Origin: Cryoendolithus antarcticus
Lineage: Eukaryota > Ascomycota > Dothideomycetes > Cladosporiales > Cladosporiaceae
NCBI GenBank assembly: GCA_002077065.1
Contig: NAJO01000001.1
Coordinates: 806,001 to 870,000, forward strand
DNA length: 64,000 nucleotides
Reading direction: 5' to 3'
Part shown: positions 11,771 through 22,184 of the stretch, piece after piece
Numbering within the stretch: position 1 is the stretch's first letter
Layout: each line of letters begins with the position of its first letter
Made by a program: the position numbers and the translations under genes
Notes under the pieces: model-generated
The model's database searches: none
What the model was told of the DNA's origin: nothing
What the model saw: the letters and a program-made list of their open reading frames with translations, nothing else

Positions 11771-12757
11771 GAGGGCGGCAGTCGGCTGAGCTTGCTGAAG
11801 GAGGGTGGGTTACGGAGGTCTCTGGGCAGTCTGCGAGAGAGGAGAATTTCTTCGAGGGTCTCTGGTAGGCGTGCACTTGAGAAGCCAGGAACGGGATGAG
11901 AAGGCGTGAGTGTGCTTGGGCAGTTTTGGGCAGCGGCTGAGATATCCTGAGATTGGGCGCAGCGGGTGATGCTGTGAGTAGTGTAAAGTTTCGTAATGCA
12001 TAAATCAGACCCCCAGTTCTCTGCAGGTTCGAAATGCACCGAGTCCCATTACGAGACTGGCCTGCTGTGATTCCTACACTTGACCATGAGGCGTTCAGCC
12101 GTCTCTCCGTGCTCGAAGTCAGGCATCTAGTATCGTCAGGCAAAGGTCTCATCTAGCTGCCTGAATCTTACGACGCCACCTACCTGCAGCCAACCTGGAG
12201 TTTGGACCCTAAGAGTTTGTCCATACTCACACTGCGCAGTCACCTCTCAGCCTGCGATTAGTGTGTTCTCCCGGACGATGATCTGATCACGAAATCTTGC
12301 AAGCGCTGCAGCGGCGCGTCTTCTGCATAATGGCAAAAGAAATGCCGTAGACTCCAATATGAAAACTGTGAATATGGAGTGTTGGTGTGTCGGCTCCCGA
12401 CGATCTGGGCTGTGCTAGGCACAAGGGATTAGGCGGCTGCCACACCACAGGATACATAAGATCTGGCCCCTGCGACCTCCAGCTTCATCTTCACTCCTGA
12501 TATGTCCGGTTCGCCTTTTACTAGAATTTCGAGAATCAATACCGGCTTCTCCCTACTTATGTAAGCTCAGTAGCATGCGAGCGGCCTTTGTATCCATGCA
12601 TACGTTTACTGTAGCCCAAGCATCAAGGCGCTGCTGGCAGGCATACCTCGACCCCTCGTAGGTCCTGAGCCAGACAGTCTGAATTGGCCCACCCGTCGAG
12701 CACTACGTCTTTACAAAAGCAAGACTGGTTGTCCTGCCGGACTTCGACGACCGCGCG
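11771..12757. other. Intergenic, no supported gene
   Basis: Short frames only, with no domain or splice pattern. I see nothing definite in this kilobase. Confidence 0.5.
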
Positions 12758-13790
12758 ATGGTCGGCTGTTTCGGCGGCAAGCCGGATCCGGACGACGAGT
12801 GGAACGGTGCCTGGGACTGCTTGATTTACATATAGTGAGCGACCACGCCCGTTCTATACCTCCGTTTCAACGGACTTGCTGCTCACGGAATCCCAGCGCT
12901 CTGTACGCTGCGCTAGCGTTACTGTCCCTCCTCTCGTACCTGCCTCAGCCGATACTTAATCAGCGAGGACATAGCACGGAAGGCCTCTCGCCAGACTGGT
13001 CATTGTGGCTGACCGTTGGAGTCGCGTACAGGGTAAGTCGATTCAGGGTCAAAGATGCTACCCTTATCACTCCCCGGGAGGGCCCGCTGACCGCAATTGG
13101 GTCTGCTAGCTTCTCGCTGCCAGCCTTGTAACAGTCTCGAACCACACGGTTCGCCTGCCCTTCGGCGGTAATACCGGCTGGCTGAGCGGACCATATTGGG
13201 GATCATGGGATGGAGGCCTTCTGGTACTCATCTATGAGTTGATTGCCACCTCGATTACGCTGGCGCAAACAGCCTTACTGCCGCATCGGAAATCTCTCGA
13301 ATTTTCTCCGACGTCCAGGACTCTATTGTGGACATGCGTGGCTACCACGGCTGGGAGTCTGATCGCCCTGGTGTTGTCGAATATTGGCGTTGAGAAGTTT
13401 GGATCCGAGGGATGGAGTGGCGATGACTTCTTGCGTACATTCACATCTTCGCTGAACCGATCTATCTAGCCTACGGGGCTTCTGACTTTCCATCTGAACC
13501 AGGTTAGCACTCTCAATCTACTCGCTATCTTGGCCACTCTCTGCAAATATATCCCACAAGCCCGTCTCAATCGCCAGCGGAAGTCCACCGAGGGCTTCTC
13601 GGAACTACAGATCTTGCTTGATGCGGTGGCGTGGCTGCCAGTGGTGGCAATAGGAGGAGGGAGAGAGGGCGCCGCTGATGGGATGACAGGCTTGAGGAGG
13701 AAGGAGCGAGTGCAGGGACGTGAGGTGCATCATCTCCACTCTCCGTCGCAAGCTGGAGGGATGTGCGCCCTCACTAGTCCGGAACAGTGA
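12758..13790 (+). CDS. Second PQ-loop protein, probably degenerate
   Basis: Related to the PQ-loop protein at 1206-2248. Exon 1 (12758-12834, MVGCFGGKPDPDDEWNGAWD...) joins through a GTGAGC intron to exon 2 (12897-13032). Exon 2 carries helix 1 and the first PQ loop (SYLPQPILNQRGHSTEGLSP). A GTAAGT intron leads to exon 3 at 13110. A second PQ loop, KYIPQARLNRQRKSTEGFSE, lies near 13546-13605. A TAG at 13467-13469 interrupts the frame between exon 3 and this loop. An intron at 13389-13502 would remove it but uses a weak GTTGAG donor. After the second loop the last helices seen in the sister copy are missing, and the frame ends in charged, non-membrane sequence. It may be a truncated gene or an early pseudogene. 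Confidence 0.55.
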
Positions 13791-14279
13791 TGTATATCAT
13801 CACGACGGCTGAGCAGCTGTGATGTGCCAGTGGCGAACGTAAGCGACCTCTCAGTGATACCTTACATAAGTATGCGACATGTGGAGCTGGCGCAGCGGAG
13901 CATCGGACAGGCGAGACTCGCCCTCGAGAGGAGAAGGCGAGGTCAGCTTGGTAGTTCAGTGGCTAGTGCAGCAGTCTCTCGTCGACGAGGAACCGAAGTG
14001 GGCCGTTGTCGTGGTGTCACTGGAAGGAGCGTACGAGATGGGCACACGGACGGAGAGAGAGGATGAGGTCTTGTGCTGCAGGTCTTGGGCAGACAAGTCT
14101 CTCAGGAAGACCTCATCATGATGCCGCACGTATGAGGCAGTATATGATTGAGTGCATGAGATGGTAGTGCATAGAAGAAAGAAGAGAATACAGCGAAGTC
14201 ACTTCCATTCATGAGCTTCAACTATGCTGGTCTACCCGCAGAGGCCGCTCATCACTTCTCCTCAGTACTACCTCTTCAC
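13791..14279. other. Intergenic, no supported gene
   Basis: A tRNA-like 5' half near 13886 lacks an anticodon arm and a T-loop, so I do not call it. Nothing else is seen. Confidence 0.4.
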
Positions 14280-15640
14280 TCACAACGCCGACAGATCCCT
14301 CGTGGAGATGACATAGTGCCATGCAGCATCATCCACCCATCCAGACCCAGTTCCACACTGATCGATGGCCCAAAAGATTCCCCTGCAGTTCTCCGGGTCG
14401 ATGTTCCTGGGCAGATTTTCTGTGTTCGTGACACTCAGCTCAGTCTCCATGGTGCGTTTCGCGAAGGTTGTGTTTTGAGCATACAACGGTTGAATGACGT
14501 GATTTGAGAGGCCGGTGCAGAAGAGGTCGTAATTTGAGGCAATGAAAACGCGGTCGCCGACGTAGGGACCGAGGATGCAGTACACTCTGATGCGGCGGAC
14601 CTCGACGGCGGAGGGAGTGACGGACTGAATGAGTGACGGGGTATCCTGTACGATAAAGGTGTCGTTGCCGGCGGTAATGGGGATGAGCTCGTAGGAGACG
14701 TCGCGCTTCGCTGTCACGATCTCTTTGGTGACGGAGTAGTGCCATGGAAAGCCGTTGATCTCAAGATTCCCCTGTCCACTTGGACACTTGGTGTCGATGG
14801 CGTTAAAGTTGTGCTTGCATCCCTCCCACCACGGCCACGCAGCGTTCCCGTACATATTACCCAAGGACCACGTGACCTTGACGTCGCTATCTGTGTCCCA
14901 CTGAATCCAGGTGGTGTATCTCAAGAGTGGTTTCTTGTCATGGGCGGCACACCAGCGGGTGTACTTATCTTGAAACCAGGCACGGTTGCCAACGTAGTCA
15001 GCGGGAACGCAATTGATACGTATGCCTTCATCGCCGTCAACGTATTTGGTGTGGAGGGAAGAAGTAACGTTGGACCGGGCAGTGATGGGGCTGATCTTGG
15101 GAGTGACGTTGTACTCGGCCTTGAAACACCAGCCGGTGACTGTGATGGTGCCACCATACCTATGATTCCAGTCACAAAGGTGCGATCAGCTAAGAAGCCA
15201 CGCAAATACTCACGAAGTGCCGTCCGCAGAGCAAGAGAGAATGCGCTGAAAGTTCTTGTACGCCTCGTCAAAAGTCGGCACAGCGTCCTTGCCACAGGTG
15301 TTGCGGAGGATCAGATCAACGTTATGCTGCGGGAGGAAGTAGGTGTCGGAAACGAAGTTGTTGGCGTGAATGACAGAACCGCTGTGGGCAAGCAGGAAGT
15401 TATTGAGGTTCTGAGCCATCAGGTACTTCGAAGAGGGTAAGTCGTGAGCGCAGGTGAGCTGAACGCCTGAAGGCAGAGCATCACGCTCAGCGATGGCAGG
15501 TGGTGGGTCTGGGCTGGTGGGCTTCGGAGACTCGAATGTCAGTCTGCTGTGAACGTTCAGTGCAATGAGAAGATGTCTGAACGTACCAGCACGGCGGCGG
15601 TGACCAACCCGGCGAGGGCAAGCAGCTTGAGCAACTGCAT
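14280..15640 (-). CDS. Secreted cysteine-containing protein of unknown function
   Basis: Exons 15640-15587, 15530-15214 and 15159-14280 give 416 residues. The start MQLLKLLALAGLVTAAVL is a typical signal peptide. The mature protein carries about a dozen Cys (for example LTCAHDLP, LRNTCGKDA, RILSCSADG, TGWCFKAEYN) and several N-glycosylation sequons. Two segments resemble each other loosely. One is NTCGKDAVPTFDEAYKNFQR followed by a GGT...C stretch; the other, near the C terminus, is NIDPENCRGIFWAIDQCGTG. Both have the general look of small secreted Cys-rich fungal domains such as Hce2, but similarity is too weak to assign a family. The acceptor of intron 1 could be a few bases off; I chose the one that keeps phase. 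Probably extracellular. Confidence 0.75.
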
Positions 15641-16463
15641 ACTCGTGGTGTATCGTGGGTGCGTGTGTATGGACTGAGTGTATAGTGAGGAGGTGTCGTA
15701 GTGTATGAAAGTGTGGATGTCGGCTTCAGTCGAGGGTGAGGAAGAGGAGAAGATTTGCAGTCGGTGGCGTATTAGCCCAAGCGTGTGGTCTTGGCGTTGA
15801 CTTCACTTCACCAGATCTGCAGTGAGATCACGCCAGGGACCGGACTGCTCAGGCAGGCAGTGGAAGGCAGTGTGGACCTCGATAGCCACGTTCTCAACCT
15901 CGCCGTACCCTCGAAACCTTGCCGCTTCTGCGTACTCAACGACAGGCACGGTTTATTCTCTGCGCATGTGGTGTAAACTCCGACGAAGATGATGTAGACG
16001 TCTGGCATGCGCACTGACATGCTCCAGGCTGGGAAGATGGCCATATCCACCGAGGACGCCAGCGGCGGCGGCGAGACAATACCGGCGGAAGGGTGCAATG
16101 CTAGCATCGCAGCCACTATACTCCAGGCGAAAGTAGTATGGCAAGATCATAGCCAGCAAGGTAAGAAAGGCGTCAAGAAGAGATAAACCAAGTACAAAGT
16201 CTCCTGGAGCCGTCTGCAGGCTAGTTCAAGATACTGCTCTCCAGCAAGCAACATTGATGACCACACTACAAGCGCGAGGGCGAAAGCCGGTCTTACCAGA
16301 TCTCAGATCGGCTAGACCAAGAGCCCGAACAACGAGTCGCCGTACGACAGGACTTTGATTGAGCTCATTGGTTATGTGACCGGTACTGTTGCGGGAATTC
16401 GTCAAAACTAGACAAAGAGCGAAGTGGCCAGCGCTTCATCCTTCCTCGACTCCTTGGCTTGTT
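15641..16463. other. Intergenic, no supported gene
   Basis: Short overlapping frames on both strands, with no domain or signal. It contains the promoter of the secreted protein gene, which reads leftward. Confidence 0.45.
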
Positions 16464-17162
16464 TCATCTGAAGGCGAAGGTCGCAACAATTTCCATCCCG
16501 CCCAGATACGTGAGCTCCACTGCGCGCGGCCTGGCGGCTTCCTTGGGCTCGAGCAGATTATGCACCCGGCAAAAAGCTAGCTGCTCGCGGCCGGTCATCT
16601 CCAAGGGTAGCCAGCTGGTCAAGATCGCCCGCAATCTCGGCCCGACTGCCTCTCGTGCATCTTGTATCGCCCTCCAAGACTCGATGACCTGCGCCTGGTC
16701 CAAGCGTAGTCGGTAAGATGTCCAATGTAGCAGAGCGTAATGTACCGCCGCCTGCTCAGCGGCAGAGCTCGATGGACTCCTTCCGGCTAAAGCCAGGCTT
16801 ATCGCAACTTTCTGCGCACCAATAACAGGCATTCGTGGGAAGAGCTTCAGCACCAGGCGATATGCTCGTTCCAGATGTTCCCGATCGCCGGCGCTGCGAT
16901 GAACCCATTGTTCGCTCAGGGACTGCTTTGTCAGTGCTTCTACCTCCGCCAGAATGTGCGTGGGCACTACGATACCGACATGGTCACTCCGCTCGTACAC
17001 ATCGTACACGTTGTACAGGATGCGGCCCTGGGCGAGTGTTAGCTGGTGGCACAGGTTCACGATGTCGTATGCGTGAATGGGGACGAAGCTGTGCGCCGGT
17101 GGGAGAAGGGTCTGCGTGGTCAGCGTGAGTGTATCGTTGTACTCCTGACCTTGACGAGCCAT
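16464..17162 (-). CDS. Uncharacterised protein, 232 residues
   Basis: Single-exon frame starting MARQGQEYNDTLTLTTQT. An in-frame ATG exists 55 codons upstream (17327), but its extra residues are irregular and contain no conserved-looking block, so I prefer 17162. The protein is mostly helical in appearance (EALTKQSLSEQWVHRSAGDR, AAVHYALLHWTSYRLRLDQA). It has no signal peptide and no membrane segment. The codon choice and long ordered body argue for a real gene. I do not recognise the family and cannot give a function. Confidence 0.65.
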   Translation of the reverse strand: MARQGQEYNDTLTLTTQTLLPPAHSFVPIHAYDIVNLCHQLTLAQGRILYNVYDVYERSDHVGIVVPTHILAEVEALTKQSLSEQWVHRSAGDREHLERAYRLVLKLFPRMPVIGAQKVAISLALAGRSPSSSAAEQAAVHYALLHWTSYRLRLDQAQVIESWRAIQDAREAVGPRLRAILTSWLPLEMTGREQLAFCRVHNLLEPKEAARPRAVELTYLGGMEIVATFAFR

Positions 17163-17531
17163 GATGTTGGATTGACTTGGAGGTTCGATGATTGCTAGAA
17201 GGGTGGAATTGGGCTTGAGTTGAGTGGAGTTGTCTTTCGGTCTCCCATCGTGCGCCACCGCAGCACTGTATCTCAGCAGTCGCTCTTTGTCTTCTCTTCC
17301 AGCAATATAAACATATTGTGTAATCATACTTGCTTTGTCCTCTCACAGTCATGCCCAATGCTATATTTGGTCACGTGAGCTCCACTGATCGCACTCTGCT
17401 CGGCCAAGATATCACATGCTGTACTAGTCCTTTCTCTTGCAGCAACACACCAGTGTGGAATATATCTGTTGTCGTCCCGTGTTCTGGGAGGCTGAGCGAT
17501 CGCGCGTCGAAGAAGCGCAAAAGAAATTCGG
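17163..17531. other. Intergenic, no supported gene
   Basis: About 370 bases between the start of the 232-residue protein and the 3' end of the BED/TENA gene. Nothing identified. Confidence 0.4.
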
Positions 17532-19848
17532 CTAAAAGTTGTTCTCGGCCATTATCTGCGGCTCCTGCAAAGAGAAGCTGTCGTCTTCTGGCCAGCCGTC
17601 GTCGGACCTCGATTGCACCGGGATATTGGCGTAGGACCTGCGGACTTCCACTGCCGCCGCTGGCTCCGGTGTCGACGCCTTCTGTAAGTACTTCTCCAAT
17701 TTCGGATCCACGTTAGGGCCAAGGAGACCTGGTGACGGAACGCCACGTGCAGGTGGCAAGGTGTTCTGCTGCAACTCGCCTAGAGGGGTCTGCTAGCCCA
17801 CCTGTAGGTTCGCCGCATGCACAGCTCCGAGCCCGGTGCCGCCGAAAGGAGAGTCCATGGACCCGCCGTGGGCGTCCTGGTCGTTGGTGTCGTGGTCTTC
17901 GTCTTCGTCGTCATCTTGGATCTGGATCGTTCCGCCGTTGTTGCGAGAGCTGCTGGCGCCGACGTTAGTGTGAGCACCAGAGCCAGACTTGCCAACGACT
18001 GGCGAGACGCTGGCACCCATATTACTCATGTCGAGGTCGTCTTGCTCGCTTCCCATGCCGTCGACGGCGGGCCAGAGGCGCTGCCATAGCCAGATGGCTT
18101 GCTTAAAGACTGTCTCACAACGGGCCATCTCTTCACGTCCATTGCCAGAGGTCTGCGAATTGGCGAGCTCGTCTACGATGGCACGGCACGCGTCGACAAA
18201 CTTGCTGAAGGCGGGTGAGGTCCAGTTCGGAACGAGGGACTGGTGGAGGGCGGCGAGATGTGGCTCGTCCGAGGGAATTGCGGAGCTTTGAGCGTATGGA
18301 TTGGCGGAATCGCCGGGGCCAGTGGTAAGGTAGGAAGGCAGAGAGTACGTGGAGCTCGGTATGGTGTTGGTGAAGGTGCTGGCGTAGTGCCAGGAGGTGC
18401 GATAGAGCTGAACAGGAGTCAGTAATGAGTTCATTGAACAGGACTGGACCATATGCTTACATGCTCAGTCACCCACAACAGCACCAAGCCTTCGAGCAGC
18501 GAAGCGCTGTGACCGGAAGCACCAGCGAAGAGATCGAGGTATGCCTTCGTCACAGGCTTTGGATCGTCCTTGCCGATCTGCAGGCCGAACTTCTGCGCCG
18601 TCGCCTCGAAGAAAGTCATCTCACGACGAACATTATTGAGTGTGCTGATCAGGAGGTCGAGGACACGGTAGCTGGTGTTCTGCTGGCTGATGGCTGTGAC
18701 AGGCAGGCGGACCTTGCCGATGAGATTGCCAATGAACGCAACGAACCCACGTGAGATGTGATGATCTTGAGTGAGCCACTGCTGGAGAGCTGACGCCGAG
18801 AGTGTACCGCAGCCAGCATGTGAGAGAAACGCCTGCTGCGTGGCGCTCGTGACTGCAGAAGCTTCGCGGCTGAGGAGGTGAGTTGCCAGCGATGGAGTCG
18901 GACGAGCTGGCGCAGCTGGACGCGAGGGTGTCGTGGCATTACCACCGCTCACACGAGGGCGCTTGTCTGGCCCCCTCTGGCCGACAGAGATCCCCGGATT
19001 AGGTGCCTTGCCCCGCCAGATCTCACTACCATTGTTCTGGATGGCAGGTGCGATCTTGCTCGCGTTGAAGCGGTCGAGGTCGCCGTTGTTCTTTGCGAGC
19101 TGGCCATCGGCAGAGCTGAGGAAGTCATTGCAGGTGCTGAAGAGGTGCTCGAGTTGGCGTGTCGAGTTCTTGGCCCGAACGAACCCGCAGTGCTTGCAGC
19201 GAACGCGGACGCACTGTAGTCGTGTCAGTGACGAGATGTCAAGCGACTCGGTCTGTTACGTACCTTCTGGCTCTCGTCGTAGTACTCTTCGTACGCCTGC
19301 GAAGTTGGTCAATACGTAAGTCCATGTGAGTCCTTGTGTTTTGTGGCGTACGTCTTTCTGGTAGTCTAGCACTCAGTCAGTACGGGCAAGTGATGCAGTG
19401 ATGAGATGTGAAGGAACATACCCTTCTGCAAGACCTTGCCACCAGGTCTGCTCGCCAGCTCAGGCGTGTACTGCTGGGTCCCGTAACCCTGTTCGGGAGT
19501 TTGATCCTGCTGACTGTCCATTGTGAACATCAGTCAGCGGTCTCAAATTATTGGAGATGTAAAGGATAACGCGTGGGGTGAAGTGAGAACTTACAGGCTG
19601 TCACGCGCCGAGCTATCTCGCTTATTGTACGAATTGTGGGGCGCTACATCGCGCCCATTACCAGCCTGGCGCCAAGCAATGTACTGAGGGCAGGAGGCAA
19701 GATGGTCCTTCTTGCGCGCGAGGTTGCGGATATTGCCTTGCCAGACATTGCAGTGGATGCAGCGCGCGGTCTCGACGTGGCCAGCCTCGTTGTTCGGATC
19801 GATGGAGACGAACTGGCTGTGCGTGTACGTGTCAGGAGGGCGAGGCAT
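17532..19848 (-). CDS. Tandem BED-like zinc finger protein with TENA/THI-4-like domain
   Basis: Exons: 19848-19595, 19513-19422, 19365-19352 (14 nt), 19296-19264, 19213-18461, 18407-17823 and 17768-17532, giving 655 residues. Two zinc-binding motifs of type CxxC...HxxxxC occur. One is in exon 1 (CIHCNVWQGN...KDHLASC); the other is at the start of exon 5 (CKHCGFVRAK...LEHLFSTC). From about residue 225 (LATHLLSREASAVTSATQQA, LQQWLTQDHHISRGFVAFIG) the sequence resembles the heme-oxygenase-like TENA/THI-4 fold, which includes thiaminase II. The exon 5-6 join gives LLWVTEH-LYRTSWHYA. I do not see an obvious equivalent of the TenA active-site Cys, so activity is doubtful. The last intron (54 nt, GTGCAT donor) is inferred. 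Without it the frame ends at a TAG at 17793-17795 and the protein has 586 residues. A nuclear or regulatory role is inference. Confidence 0.75.
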
Positions 19849-20609
19849 CGTGGCAGGCGTATCGCAGAGCGCTTGGAGCGACTGTGGAGCGAATGGCGAC
19901 GTGACATCCGAGTATTACCAAGCTCAGTATGAAGTTGAGAAGGATGGACACGCGAAATCGCACACTGGGTACACGATAGAATTGACGAACGAGAGTGATT
20001 ATTGCGACGAGAAGCACAGAGCTTTAGTCAGGAGGTCTTACACGGGTCTAAACCGCATGTGGCTGATTCATTATTGAGACTTCAATTTCACAGTGAGTGC
20101 TGCGTGGGGGCTCAAAAGCTATTGCATAGAAACTTTCGATTTGAGCTCTTCACCAGGAACGTTGCAAACTCACTCGCGCGTACTTACTGAATAAAGGTCC
20201 ACAGATCGTTCGATCGTGCTTGTCTAGTGGTGAGCTTTCCTGATGCCTGCGATCAGGACGCGACAGAACGTCGATACTACGTGAGCAAAACCAATTGACA
20301 GTCGACTCATAGCATCATATTCAGCACCTACCGAAACACTGTACGCAATTGCAAACATGAGACATTCGCGGACGCGTTCAATGGCGCAAGCTCGAGGTAC
20401 AGTATCCAGCATGAGCCGGTGCTCGACTCCCATGACGCTGAAGTATCGCGGCTCCGCAAATGTCGTGCTACACTGCAATGCCGCGATACCCAAGCTAGGA
20501 CGTCGGGCTGAGATCATACGGCCTTGAACTTGCTCTGGACAATGCCAGCGAAAGAATCATGCTTTTCTATCTCTCACTGTCTGCCGAATACTGACCGTCA
20601 TAGGTCGTA
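19849..20609. promoter_or_regulatory. Divergent intergenic region
   Basis: These 761 bases separate the leftward BED/TENA gene from the rightward NCS1 permease and so hold both promoters. No specific element could be identified by eye. Short frames inside look accidental. Confidence 0.45.
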
Positions 20610-22184
20610 ATGAATATCGTTCGGGACAGTACGGGCCTGAGTAATGCTGATGAGGATGGTGCCGGAATCGACCGTGACAGCCACCGCGAGAAGGAACAAG
20701 CTACACAACCCGTGACCGACGTTGAGTCGGCATCACGCGGCGGCATTTGGCAGTCCTTTCGATCTACATTTCACCGATACAACCTTGAGACTCGCGGAAT
20801 TGAACGAGTACTGTCCGAAGAGCGGCATGATCTGAAGAAGCTAGGCTTCGTGCAGATCGGCCTACTATGGTTCGGCGTTAATCTGGCCGCCAACAACATC
20901 ACACTTGGTATGCTCGGGCCAACGATCTTCTACCTCAGCTTCCTCGACGCAAGCCTCTGTGCGATCTTTGGCATGCTCGTCGGATGTTTGCCTGTAGCTT
21001 ATATTGCCACATTTGGTCCACGATCAGGTCTGAGAAGTATGATACTTGCGCGGTTCAGCTTTGGCTGGTGGCCGGCGAAGATTTTGGTCATCCTCAATAT
21101 CGTGGTGCTGCTGGGATACAGTCTACTTGACTGTGTCATAGCTGGGCAGATCATGAGTGCAGTCAGTCCGAACGGTAGCTTGTCGGTCATTGTCGGTATT
21201 GTGATCACCGCGGTCATCTCATGGCTCATCACGACATTCGGGTATGGGGCCTTTCACATGTACGAGCGCTACGCTTGGCTGCCACAATTGATTGTCTTTT
21301 CGATTCTGGCCGGCATCGCTGGACCTCACTTCGACCTCTACTCCGATCCGTCTGTCGGCGAAACAAGTGCGACGGTCATTGGAAGCCGCATCAGCTTCTT
21401 CAGTCTGAATCTTGCAGCTGCAGTCACTTACGGTGGGGGCGCCGCTGACCTGTTCGTCTACTATCCGGAAGAGTCACCACGCTGGAAGGTCTTCACAACC
21501 ACAATGATCGGGCTGGCACTCAGCTTCGCCTTTGCACTTCTCGTTGGGGTTGGATTAGGATCAGGTGTAGCTGCCAACACAACATGGAGCGAAGCATACG
21601 CCGTCTCGCAAGGCGCTCTGATTGTGCGGGGACTTTCGCAAGTTGGCACGTTCGGCAGCTTCTGCAGCATCATCATCGCGCTAGGTCTGGTCTCCAACAT
21701 GGTCCTGCCGATCTACGCCGCTGGCATCGACTTTCAAGCGCTCAACAGCTACTTTGCGAAGGTTCCAAGAGTCGTCTGGAACGCTGTGTCTTGCATCATC
21801 TTCACGGTCTGCGCCATCGCCGGTCGTGCACATCTCGCTGCCATCTTTACGAACTTCTTAGCGTTGATGGGCTACTGGGTGATGATCTGGATCGCCATCA
21901 CGCTGGAAGAGCATCTGATATTCCGCAGGTGTATGGGTTTGGGGTGGAAATGGGACGCGTGGAACGATCGCACGCTGCTACCTGTGGGCTACGCTGCTTT
22001 CGTCGCGTTTCTGGTCGGGTGGGCTGGGGCGATCATAAGTATGGCACAAGTGTGGTATATTGGACCTTTGGCAGCGCTGATTGGGGACTATGGAGCTGAT
22101 CTGGGCAATTTTGTTGCCTTCGCGTGGGCTGGACTGGTGTATGCGCCACTGAGATGGCTGGAGGTGAGGCACTTCAAGCGATGA
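20610..22184 (+). CDS. NCS1 family purine-cytosine permease
   Basis: Plasma-membrane proton symporter of the nucleobase-cation-symport-1 family, Fcy2/FcyB type. It has 524 residues, one exon and about 12 hydrophobic helices. The hydrophilic N terminus leads to the family's conserved start ETRGIERVLSEERHDLKKLG, then LLWFGVNLAANNITLGMLGP in helix 1 and PRSGLRSMILARFSFGWWPA. Further family-like blocks include SFFSLNLAAAVTYGGGAADL and ADLFVYYPEES. Relatives carry purines and cytosine, and the wider family includes transporters of thiamine and its pyrimidine precursor. The substrate cannot be fixed from sequence alone. The neighbour in divergent orientation has a TENA/THI-4-like domain (see findings). 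Confidence 0.92.
   Translation: MNIVRDSTGLSNADEDGAGIDRDSHREKEQATQPVTDVESASRGGIWQSFRSTFHRYNLETRGIERVLSEERHDLKKLGFVQIGLLWFGVNLAANNITLGMLGPTIFYLSFLDASLCAIFGMLVGCLPVAYIATFGPRSGLRSMILARFSFGWWPAKILVILNIVVLLGYSLLDCVIAGQIMSAVSPNGSLSVIVGIVITAVISWLITTFGYGAFHMYERYAWLPQLIVFSILAGIAGPHFDLYSDPSVGETSATVIGSRISFFSLNLAAAVTYGGGAADLFVYYPEESPRWKVFTTTMIGLALSFAFALLVGVGLGSGVAANTTWSEAYAVSQGALIVRGLSQVGTFGSFCSIIIALGLVSNMVLPIYAAGIDFQALNSYFAKVPRVVWNAVSCIIFTVCAIAGRAHLAAIFTNFLALMGYWVMIWIAITLEEHLIFRRCMGLGWKWDAWNDRTLLPVGYAAFVAFLVGWAGAIISMAQVWYIGPLAALIGDYGADLGNFVAFAWAGLVYAPLRWLEVRHFKR

Noticed and set aside
13886..13960. tRNA-like sequence (AGCTGGCGCAGCGGAGCATCGG)
   Set aside because: Resembles the 5' half of a tRNA but has no CAT or other plausible anticodon arm and no T-loop consensus.
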